Origin: Rhodobacterales bacterium RIFCSPHIGHO2_02_FULL_62_130
Lineage (GTDB): Bacteria; Pseudomonadota; Alphaproteobacteria; Rhodobacterales; Rhodobacteraceae
NCBI GenBank assembly: GCA_001828855.1
Contig: MHZT01000046.1
Coordinates: forward strand, 1-64,000
Reading direction: 5' to 3'
DNA length: 64,000 nucleotides
The notes below the pieces were generated by a model. That model saw only the letters and a program-made list of their open reading frames with translations. It had not been told where the DNA came from and did no database searches. Shown here one piece after another: positions 51,907 to 60,812 of this stretch (the stretch's first letter is position 1; each line of letters opens with the position of its first letter). A program made the translations under genes and the position numbers.

Positions 51907-53187
51907 ATGGATGCCTATGAAACGGCAGAGGCGCCAACGCGCGCCTATGTGCTGCATCCCGATCTGAAATCCGCCAAAACGCGACGGATGCCCGAACACG
52001 GGCTGGCCGAGGCTGTGTCGCTGGCCCATGCCATGCCGAACATGGATGTGCTGGGGGCCGAGGTGGTGCGCCTGCCGCGCGTGCATCCGGGGATGCTGTT
52101 CGGGTCCGGCAAGGTTGAGGAGCTGAAAACCCGCTTTGCCGCACTGGAGATTGATCTGGTGCTTGTGGACGGCCCTGTGTCGCCGGTGCAGCAGCGCAAT
52201 CTGGAAAAGGAATGGGGCGTCAAGCTGTTGGACCGCACCGGTCTGATCCTTGAGATTTTCGCGGATCGGGCGCGCACCCGTGAAGGCGTGTTGCAGGTGG
52301 AACTGGCGGCGCTGTCCTATCAGCGCACGCGGCTGGTGCGGGCATGGACCCACCTTGAACGCCAGCGCGGCGGCTTTGGTTTTGTCGGTGGTCCGGGGGA
52401 AACCCAGATCGAGGCCGACCGGCGCGCGATTGACGATCAGGTGATCCGGCTGAAGCGACAGTTGGACCGCGTGGTGAAAACCCGCGAGTTGCATCGCGCC
52501 TCGCGCCGCAAGGTGCCGTTCCCGCTGGTGGCGCTGGTGGGCTATACCAACGCCGGAAAATCCACGCTGTTCAACCGGATGACGGGGGCGGATGTTCTGG
52601 CCAAGGACATGCTGTTCGCCACGCTGGACCCGACGATGCGCGGGATCGTGCTGCCTTCGGGGCGCAAGATCATCGCCTCGGACACGGTGGGGTTCATTTC
52701 CGATTTGCCGACGCAACTGGTCGCGGCCTTTCGCGCCACGCTGGAAGAGGTGCTGGAGGCCGATCTGGTGCTGCATGTGCGCGACATCAGCCACCCCGAA
52801 TCTGCCGAGCAGGCGGCGGATGTGGCGGATATTCTGGCCTCATTAGGCGTGCGCGCCGGTGTTCCGATGTTCGAGGTCTGGAACAAGCTGGATCTGGTGG
52901 ATGCGAGCCAGCACGAGGCTTTGGCGGTGCAGGCCGCAAACCGGCAAGGCGTGTTTCCCGTCTCGGCCCTGACGGGTGAGGGGGTTGAGGCGCTGCTGGA
53001 GGCGGTGTCGGTCGCCTTTGACGAGGCAAAGTCGGAACGGCGGCTGGAGTTGTCCTTTGCGGAAGGCAAGCGGCGGGCTTGGTTGCATGGCGAGGGCGTG
53101 GTGCTGGCCGAGGTTCAGGGCGAGGATGGCTGGCAGATCGACGTGCTGTGGACAGCGCGTCAGGAAAAGCGGTTCCGCGAGTTGTAA
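51907..53187 (+). CDS. hflX: GTPase HflX
   Basis: HflX, 426 residues from ATG 51907, a ribosome-binding GTPase that splits stalled ribosomes. The N-terminal domain contains RVHPGMLFGSGKVEELK and RTGLILEIFADRARTREG. The linker is GGFGFVGGPGETQIEADRR. The G motifs are GYTNAGKST (G1), DTVGFISDLP (G3) and NKLDLV (G4). The frame stays open and very acidic upstream of 51907 as far as the hfq stop (DLPEDDEDDPLFEDGG), but no normal start codon is available there. The true start is therefore the least certain part. Confidence 0.94.
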   Translation: MDAYETAEAPTRAYVLHPDLKSAKTRRMPEHGLAEAVSLAHAMPNMDVLGAEVVRLPRVHPGMLFGSGKVEELKTRFAALEIDLVLVDGPVSPVQQRNLEKEWGVKLLDRTGLILEIFADRARTREGVLQVELAALSYQRTRLVRAWTHLERQRGGFGFVGGPGETQIEADRRAIDDQVIRLKRQLDRVVKTRELHRASRRKVPFPLVALVGYTNAGKSTLFNRMTGADVLAKDMLFATLDPTMRGIVLPSGRKIIASDTVGFISDLPTQLVAAFRATLEEVLEADLVLHVRDISHPESAEQAADVADILASLGVRAGVPMFEVWNKLDLVDASQHEALAVQAANRQGVFPVSALTGEGVEALLEAVSVAFDEAKSERRLELSFAEGKRRAWLHGEGVVLAEVQGEDGWQIDVLWTARQEKRFREL

Positions 53188-53194
53188 GGCCGAA

Positions 53195-53244
53195 GCGGGG
53201 GGCGCGCCCCCCGCACCCCTGCGAGTATTTGGGCCAAGATGAAA
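53195..53244. repeat. Dispersed composite repeat, copy 8
   Basis: A 20-base perfect palindrome GCGGGGGGCG/CGCCCCCCGC (53195-53214) is followed by ACCCCTGCGA and the tag GTATTTGGGCCAAGATGAA (53225-53243). It sits between the convergent hflX and GNAT genes. Confidence 0.75.
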
Positions 53245-53251
53245 CGCAATT

Positions 53252-53785
53252 TTAGATAAGTTTTATTGGGTTTTGGCGCCATTCGGCGCGGGTCAGGCGC
53301 AGATAGACGGAGTCGCACCATTCATCGCCCCATTGCAGGGTGTTTTGCGCGCGGTGGGTTTCGGTGAAACCATGGCGGGCCAGCAGGGCGAGGGACGCGG
53401 CATTTCTTGGATCGGCTTCGGCGATCAGGTGCGGAACCTTGTGATGGTGGAACAGATGCGGGATCAGGGCAGTCAGCGCCTCGGTCCCGAAGCCCTTGCG
53501 CCAGTGGTCGGGGTGCAGCAGAAAGCCGATTTCGGGCAGCATCCATGCGCCTGCCTTGCCGATGATCTGACCGGCATGTTCGATCAGGAAATCGTCGCTT
53601 TCGGTCTTGGGCCGCGCGATCATGCGGTGGAGCCAGTCTATCGACTGGTCAAGCCGGTCATGCGGCGGGGTGGACCAATAGCGCATCGCGCGCGGATCGG
53701 ACAGCAAGCCATGCACCGCCATCAGATCCGCAGCGGTGGCGCGGCGCAGGGTAAGCCGTGACGTGATGATCCTGTCGGGGATCAT
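53252..53785 (-). CDS. GNAT family N-acetyltransferase (RimJ/RimL type)
   Basis: A 177-residue acetyltransferase. The start ITSRLTLRRATAADLMAVHGLLSD is typical of the RimJ/RimL group. The acetyl-CoA loop is PDHWRKGFGTEALTALI, and the C-terminal part NAASLALLARHGFTETHRAQN completes the fold. The acceptor, a protein N-terminus or a small molecule, is unknown. Ten bases separate it from the acylase gene upstream on the same strand, so they are cotranscribed. Confidence 0.9.
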   Translation of the reverse strand: MIPDRIITSRLTLRRATAADLMAVHGLLSDPRAMRYWSTPPHDRLDQSIDWLHRMIARPKTESDDFLIEHAGQIIGKAGAWMLPEIGFLLHPDHWRKGFGTEALTALIPHLFHHHKVPHLIAEADPRNAASLALLARHGFTETHRAQNTLQWGDEWCDSVYLRLTRAEWRQNPIKLI

Positions 53786-53795
53786 GGCGGCAGTC

Positions 53796-56276
53796 TCATT
53801 GAACAGGCGTCAGCACTGTGATGCCCACAGCCGCCGCGCGTGCCAGTTCGGGATCAAGCGACATTGGGATATATTCACCGCGCCGCCACAATTCGCCCAA
53901 GTCATCGTAGTGCCGCGACAGCGGGTGGCCCGATTGCCCCGTTGACAGGATAAACACCGATGAGTCGGGGTCCGCAAAGTCGTAGACGCCACGATAGCCG
54001 CCACCGTGGACGTTCAGATAGGGGTTGGCCCCCGTGCCTTTGGTGCGCCCGCGCATCAGAGTGGTATCGCCGCCGCTGGTGGATTGGCGGATATTGACGA
54101 AATAGCGCAGCACCGGCACATCGCCCAGAACGGGATGGTCATGCGTGGCCTGATGCAGATCGCCCCAGCGCCAGCTTTCCAGATCCGGCCCGTTGGTTTC
54201 GGTCAGGTGCAGCAGCGCCTCGTCCAGTGCGATGCGGGCGATGTCGGCGCAGCTTTCCACCGCCGCCGATTGGATCACATCGCACCAGACCGCTGCGCCA
54301 TCGGTATTGCGATAGACGCGTTCGATAAAGTCGGGCTGCGGATGGGTGAATTTCTCGGCCATCGGGCCAAGTTCGTCTTGCGTCAACCGGTTTTGCAGCG
54401 CGCGCAGCCAAGCCTCGGCGATCAGGGGTTCGGGCAGATGTTCGTTCATCTCGCCGTTCCATTCGGCCAGCAGGGTCAGGGCGCGTTGGCGCAGGCGTTC
54501 GGGGGAGCCTTCGGGGGCAGCCTCGCCGGTAAACCACAGATCGGCGCCAATCAGTGGCAGCAAGAGCCGCGCGGTGGGAGAGACAGTATCAAGCTGTGCC
54601 TCGATAAAGCTGTCGCGGGTATGGACCTCACGCGTTTTCATCAGGGCAAGCCAGCGCTGGATACGTTGCGTGTCGCCCCAGTCATAGCTGACATGGTTGG
54701 GGAAGGGGCGGTCAACGGTCTTGTTGTTGGTATTGCCAAGAAGGCCCGATGTCGGGTTCAGAAGTTGCGGGTTGTCTTCATAGGGCAGGGTGCCGGTCCA
54801 GCGGTTTGCGCCCTCCCATCCGGGGGCGGGCATCCGGCCCTTGGTGCGGTGTGACGGGTCGCGCGCAGGCATCACGCCGATCATCTGCAAGGCGATGCTG
54901 TCGGCATCGGCCAGCGTCAGGTTTTGCGAGGGGGCGATGAACAGACGCCCCGCTTCGATCGCCTCGGCCACTGAGGCCGATCGCATCAGCCGCAAAGCCG
55001 CCGTCATCGAGGTATCGGCCCCCGACAGCGCGGTCCATTCCAGTGCCGCGACATGGCCTGCGGGGGTGACAGCGCCCAGATCATAATGCGTGCCGGGCAG
55101 GATCGGGCCGCTTTCGGACCAGCGCTGCGTGATGGTGATGGGGTCTTCGCCCTTGACGTTGATGATGGTGCGGCGGGTTTCAAACGGTTTTGGCCCCGTG
55201 GGCGTCACATATTCTTCGGGATTCTCGGGGTTTACCCGTTCGATCACCACATCCTGATCGTCCAGATAGCTGGAGGTCAGACCCCAGCCCAGCCTGTCGG
55301 ACCGACCCACCAGAACCAGCGGCATGCCGGGAATGGTGCCGCCGATCACGCCGCCGGTGGGAAGCTCCAGCCGTGCCAGATACCACAGCGCCGGTGCGGT
55401 AAAACCAAGATGGGGGTCGTTGGCCAGCAAAGCCCCCCCAGCGGCAGAACGGGCAGGCAGGGCTGCCCAGACATTGGAAGCCCCTGCAAAGTCGCGGGAA
55501 TGGAAGGGCGACAGCGGCGTATCCAGATAGGCCTGATCCGATCCGCCCGACCCTGTTTTTGGCGCGGACATCGGCGCGGGCATCAGGCTTGCGTAATCGG
55601 GAAGGGCGATCACGGCCTGACCTGCGTCATCGGGCAGGATATCGGCCAGACGATTGGCACCAAGGATCAGCGACAGTTGCGCGCGCAGCACCTCGGATTC
55701 AAGTTGGGAGGACAGTTGCAGCGCCATCAGTTTCAGGATCGCGATGCTGTCGGCGGGGGACCATGCCGCGATCTCGTTGGAAAACAGGAAGAATTCCGGC
55801 GCACCACGGCCACGCGCGCCCAGATTGACCTGATTGATCCAGGCATTCACGCCCGCCGCATAGGATTCAAGCGCCAGTTTCGTCGGCGCGTCCTGCACCG
55901 CGACCGACGATTGCGCCAGCGTGTAAAGATCAAGACGGCGCAGCAATTCGTCGATCTTCACGGTGCGGGTGCCGAAAATTTCGGACAGCTTGCCTTGGGC
56001 CGTGCGGCGCAGCATGGTCATCTGCCACAGCCGGTCCTGGGCATGGGCAAAGCCCAGCGCGTAGAACACATCGGTTTCGGTGGCACCAAAGATATGCGGC
56101 ACATCGGCATTGTTGCGGACAATCTCGACCGGTGCGGAGACGCCGGCGACGCTGAAATCTTCGTCATAATCGGGCAGAGACCGCGACAGCACGTAATACA
56201 GCAGCCCCCCCGCCAGTAAGGACAGCACGATCAGGCCGGTGAAAATCCGCAGAAGCCACTGAAAGACAGTCAGCAT
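53796..56276 (-). CDS. Penicillin acylase family protein (Ntn hydrolase)
   Basis: An 826-residue autoprocessed amidase. ATG 56276 (MLTVFQWLLRIFTG) has AAGGA upstream and begins a signal-anchor helix at residues 8-30. The alpha-chain region is VEIVRNNADVPHIFGATETDVFYALGFAHAQDRLWQM. The new N-terminal nucleophile after self-cleavage is most likely Ser267 in AGASNVWAAL, followed by the conserved ANDPHLGF. Further hallmarks are GVIGGTIPGMPLVLVGRSDRLGWG and the C-terminal GQSGHPLSRHYDD. Relatives hydrolyse beta-lactam side chains or acyl-homoserine lactones; the natural substrate here is unknown. Confidence 0.92.
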   Translation of the reverse strand: MLTVFQWLLRIFTGLIVLSLLAGGLLYYVLSRSLPDYDEDFSVAGVSAPVEIVRNNADVPHIFGATETDVFYALGFAHAQDRLWQMTMLRRTAQGKLSEIFGTRTVKIDELLRRLDLYTLAQSSVAVQDAPTKLALESYAAGVNAWINQVNLGARGRGAPEFFLFSNEIAAWSPADSIAILKLMALQLSSQLESEVLRAQLSLILGANRLADILPDDAGQAVIALPDYASLMPAPMSAPKTGSGGSDQAYLDTPLSPFHSRDFAGASNVWAALPARSAAGGALLANDPHLGFTAPALWYLARLELPTGGVIGGTIPGMPLVLVGRSDRLGWGLTSSYLDDQDVVIERVNPENPEEYVTPTGPKPFETRRTIINVKGEDPITITQRWSESGPILPGTHYDLGAVTPAGHVAALEWTALSGADTSMTAALRLMRSASVAEAIEAGRLFIAPSQNLTLADADSIALQMIGVMPARDPSHRTKGRMPAPGWEGANRWTGTLPYEDNPQLLNPTSGLLGNTNNKTVDRPFPNHVSYDWGDTQRIQRWLALMKTREVHTRDSFIEAQLDTVSPTARLLLPLIGADLWFTGEAAPEGSPERLRQRALTLLAEWNGEMNEHLPEPLIAEAWLRALQNRLTQDELGPMAEKFTHPQPDFIERVYRNTDGAAVWCDVIQSAAVESCADIARIALDEALLHLTETNGPDLESWRWGDLHQATHDHPVLGDVPVLRYFVNIRQSTSGGDTTLMRGRTKGTGANPYLNVHGGGYRGVYDFADPDSSVFILSTGQSGHPLSRHYDDLGELWRRGEYIPMSLDPELARAAAVGITVLTPVQ

Positions 56277-56356
56277 GAGGGCGCGTCCTTGACGACAGAT
56301 AATTGAGGTGTTCCTAGTCCATAGCAGACCGAGGGGCAATGGAGTGAGGGCAGCAC

Positions 56357-57220
56357 ATGGCAAAGGTGGCGTTTCTGGGCTTGGGCGTGATGGGCTATCC
56401 GATGGCGGGTCATCTGGCCGCCAAGGGGCATCAGGTGACGGTTTACAACCGCAATCCGGCCAAAGCGGCGGCTTGGGTGGCACAGCATGGCGGGGCGCAG
56501 GCCGCGACCCCGCGCGAGGCCGCGCAGGGTGCCGAATTCGTGATGGCTTGCGTGGGTAATGATGACGATTTGCGCAGCGTTTGTCTGGGGGCGGACGGTG
56601 CTTTTGCCGGCATGGCCGAGGGGGCGGTTCTGGTCGATCACACCACGGTATCGGCGGCGGTAACGCGCGAGCTGTCGGGGGTGGCTGCGGCGCAGGGCAA
56701 GGGCTTTGTCGATGCGCCGGTTTCGGGCGGGCAGGCGGGCGCGCAAAACGGCATCCTGTCGATCATGTGCGGCGGCACGCAAGCCGACTATGACGCAGCC
56801 GAGCCGGTGATGGCCGCATATGCCCGCATCTGCCGCCGTTTGGGTGGCAGCGGCGCGGGGCAACTGGCCAAGATGATGAACCAGATCTGCATCGCAGGGC
56901 TGATGCAGGGCCTGTCCGAGGCACTGGCCTTTGGTGAAAAGGCGGGGCTGGATGGCGAGGCGGTGGTTGAAGTCATCGCGCAGGGCGCTGCCGGAAGCTG
57001 GCAGATGGTCAACCGCCACAAGACCATGCTGGCCGATACGTTCGATTTCGGCTTTGCCGTGGACTGGATGCGGAAGGATCTGGGAATTTGCCTTGATACC
57101 GCCGATCTGATCGGCGCAAAGCTGCCTGTGACTGCTTTGATCGATCAGTTCTACAAGGACGTGCAACTGATGGGCGGCGGGCGCAATGACACCTCAAGCC
57201 TGATCCGCCGCTTGCGCTAG
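56357..57220 (+). CDS. NAD(P)-dependent 3-hydroxyisobutyrate dehydrogenase family oxidoreductase
   Basis: A 287-residue beta-hydroxyacid dehydrogenase. The cofactor motif is VAFLGLGVMGYPMAGHL, with NRNPAKA suggesting NADPH through its arginine. The substrate motif is FVDAPVSGGQAGAQNG, and the catalytic Lys lies in GAGQLAKMMNQ. The group includes 3-hydroxyisobutyrate, tartronate-semialdehyde and glyoxylate/succinic-semialdehyde reductases. The last eight codons are the first unit of a 24-base tandem repeat. Confidence 0.9.
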   Translation: MAKVAFLGLGVMGYPMAGHLAAKGHQVTVYNRNPAKAAAWVAQHGGAQAATPREAAQGAEFVMACVGNDDDLRSVCLGADGAFAGMAEGAVLVDHTTVSAAVTRELSGVAAAQGKGFVDAPVSGGQAGAQNGILSIMCGGTQADYDAAEPVMAAYARICRRLGGSGAGQLAKMMNQICIAGLMQGLSEALAFGEKAGLDGEAVVEVIAQGAAGSWQMVNRHKTMLADTFDFGFAVDWMRKDLGICLDTADLIGAKLPVTALIDQFYKDVQLMGGGRNDTSSLIRRLR

Positions 57221-57269
57221 GGCCTGATCCGCCGCTTGCGCTAGGGCCTGATCCGCCGCCTGCGTCAAG
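57198..57269. repeat. Three-unit 24-base tandem repeat over a gene end
   Basis: Units are at 57198-57221, 57222-57245 (identical to the first) and 57246-57269 (diverged near its 3' end). Each of the first two encodes the tail LIRRLR plus TAG in the frame of the upstream gene, so the array looks like a duplication of the gene's own terminus. Confidence 0.85.
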
Positions 57270-57272
57270 ATG

Positions 57273-57301
57273 AAGGGCCGGTCCGCAGGGACTGGCCCTT
57301 T
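57273..57301. terminator. Bidirectional hairpin between convergent genes
   Basis: A twelve-base stem AAGGGCCGGTCC / GGACTGGCCCTT (one G-U pair, loop GCAG) lies directly after the tandem repeat and just beyond the stop of the convergent unknown gene. Confidence 0.75.
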
Positions 57302-57304
57302 CCG

Positions 57305-58345
57305 TCAGATATTGCCCGGCCCAAGCACTTGCTGGTTCAGCCGTGCCAGCGCCCTTTCGGCCCGCGCGATCTCGTCCCGCCCGTAGGACTGGAAATCCAG
57401 CCAGCCGTTCGGAAAGAAGGTGCTGCCAAGACGCTGGTTGTGAAGCACATTGATGCGGTCCAGAATCCGCCCGCCCGGCCGGTCATAGGCAACATAGGTT
57501 ATGGTATTGCTGGATGCGCCAAAGCCCGAGGTGCTTCGCATCGGTGCGGTGACGCCATAGCGCGGATCGCTGGTGGACAGAGACACGCCGCCCAGCCGCC
57601 TTGTCGTGGTGCCATCGCGCGCGCCGCGCTGCCAGTCGGTGTGTTCCTCGATATAATCGCTGTCCATCACCAGAACCATCAGGAAGGCCAGTTCCATCGT
57701 ATCGGCGGCCACCTGCCGGTTGCCGATCACATCGGAACGCGGCGCATCGGCAAAGAACGGGGCCGCGCGCATCTGGCGGGCAACGGTGTCTTTCTCGGCC
57801 TCGGTCATGCTGCGGTTGTCGCGGATATCCGCGGCAACGGCATGGGCTGCGGTCTTGGTGCGAAGCACATAGGCTGTCATGTCGTTCTGCATGACCTGCG
57901 GATCGCGGATTGCAGCCGAGGCAGGCGCGCGGGTGACCAGCGCCTGCACCTGATCCTTGGCGGCTGTACCGATCTTGCTGCCCAGCGTATCCCAGATCTG
58001 CGACACGATAAACGTCCCCGGCACCGAGGCCGAAATCCGCGCCATCGCGTTGAAGGTGCGCTCCATATTGCGGTTGCACACCGCTGACAGCGCCTGATCG
58101 ACGGCGACCGAGCCGACCGTCGCCGCCTTGCCGAACATCGCGCCCAAGCCTGCGCCGAAACCGATGGTGGCGGCTGTCATGAACAGCTCCATCTTCATCT
58201 TGTCCCAATCGGCCTGCGATTGCAGCGTTGCCTTGAATTGGGTGTTGGCGGTGGCATAGGCCGAACCGTAGGGCAAAACCCAGTTCAGATTATAAAGATC
58301 CTGAACATTCTGAAGGTCGGCGATATAGTTTTCAATCTGTCCCAT
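57305..58345 (-). CDS. Unknown protein with glycine-rich hydrophobic segment
   Basis: A 346-residue protein from ATG 58345 (MGQIENYIADLQNVQ), with GGGAG six bases upstream. I do not recognise the family. It has no signal peptide. Residues 52-82 are hydrophobic and glycine-spaced (ELFMTAATIGFGAGLGAMFGKAATVG), a pattern seen in glycine-zipper membrane-inserting segments. The rest is soluble-looking, with a helix-rich middle and a C-terminal part containing TYVAYDRPGGRILDRINVL and GSTFFPNGWLDFQSYGRDEI. A strong terminator follows it. A secreted or membrane-associated role without a classical signal is possible. Confidence 0.75.
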   Translation of the reverse strand: MGQIENYIADLQNVQDLYNLNWVLPYGSAYATANTQFKATLQSQADWDKMKMELFMTAATIGFGAGLGAMFGKAATVGSVAVDQALSAVCNRNMERTFNAMARISASVPGTFIVSQIWDTLGSKIGTAAKDQVQALVTRAPASAAIRDPQVMQNDMTAYVLRTKTAAHAVAADIRDNRSMTEAEKDTVARQMRAAPFFADAPRSDVIGNRQVAADTMELAFLMVLVMDSDYIEEHTDWQRGARDGTTTRRLGGVSLSTSDPRYGVTAPMRSTSGFGASSNTITYVAYDRPGGRILDRINVLHNQRLGSTFFPNGWLDFQSYGRDEIARAERALARLNQQVLGPGNI

Positions 58346-58473
58346 GAACAGCTCCCAAAGGCGCAAGAAAAAACATCAGCGGTGCAAAATATGCGCTGAT
58401 GCTAAGCCTTGGGGGGTATCATGGTCAACCGATCTGCGGGGGCAGGTCTGGAATTCCTGCCCCTGTCGCCAGA

Positions 58474-59043
58474 TCAGGGAATGATGCGGCTGTATTTCAC
58501 GCCCGACAGGGTGGCCCCGGCGATCAGCCCTTGCTGGCCAAAGACCAAGCCGATGACGGGATCAAGCTCGGTGGTTTCCTTGCCGATGCTGCCGCCCTCT
58601 TGCGGGGTGGCATAGCGCACATCCGCCCCCGCCGCCCAGCCGTTGCCGCGCCGGAACGAGGCCAGCGCGCCATCGGTCATGAAGAACAGCGCATGGGCAT
58701 ATTGCTGCGCGCCGATCTGCAAGCCGAAGGTGGCGCGGGTGGCTGAATAGTAATCCACCGTCACCCCGTTGATCCGCAAGGCCCCCCGGCCATAGCCGCC
58801 GCCAATGCCAAAGCCCACTTCGGTGACCAGCGGCATGAACAGCACGCCCAGCGACTTGGCGGCCAGATCGCGCGTGCCGGGATAGCGCCCGAACAGATAA
58901 TCGCGCGTTGCATCCACGCGCGCATCAATCTGCGCCGCGCCGTTCGAGCCGACGCCATTGCCGGTCATCGCCCCGTCGCAAGCCGACAAAAGCAGTGCTG
59001 CCCCTGTCGTGCCAAGAAAGGTCCGTCTGGAAAATTTCACCAT
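58474..59043 (-). CDS. SYLF/YSC84-domain lipoprotein
   Basis: A 189-residue protein from ATG 59043, with GGGGGCAAAG upstream. The N-terminus KFSRRTFLGTTGAALLLSAC combines a twin-arginine motif with a lipobox ending at Cys22. The SYLF (YSC84) domain follows: LGVLFMPLVTEVGFGIGGGYGRGALRING, a strand pair with YYSATRATFGLQIGAQQYAHALFFMT, and GLIAGATLSGVKYSRI. Eukaryotic SYLF domains bind phosphoinositides; bacterial ones are uncharacterised envelope proteins. Confidence 0.87.
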   Translation of the reverse strand: MVKFSRRTFLGTTGAALLLSACDGAMTGNGVGSNGAAQIDARVDATRDYLFGRYPGTRDLAAKSLGVLFMPLVTEVGFGIGGGYGRGALRINGVTVDYYSATRATFGLQIGAQQYAHALFFMTDGALASFRRGNGWAAGADVRYATPQEGGSIGKETTELDPVIGLVFGQQGLIAGATLSGVKYSRIIP

Positions 59044-59156
59044 TTCTTTGCCCCCATGCCTCACCCAAAGCTCATTTGGCTTTGGTTATGGGCAGCTTAG
59101 CGGGTTTGCGCGGGGCTGTCATCCGTCTCGAACAAGATGGGCAAAGCCCCGCCATC

Positions 59157-60809
<1,653 letters not shown>

Positions 60810-60812
60810 ACC

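Noticed and set aside
55053-56219. Plus-strand open frame across the penicillin acylase gene
   Set aside because: Shadow of the well-supported acylase coding sequence on the minus strand.
57264-57272. AAGATGAAG as another copy of the dispersed tag
   Set aside because: Only the last eight bases match; there is no GTATTT part or preceding hairpin, and the sequence comes from the 24-base tandem repeat.
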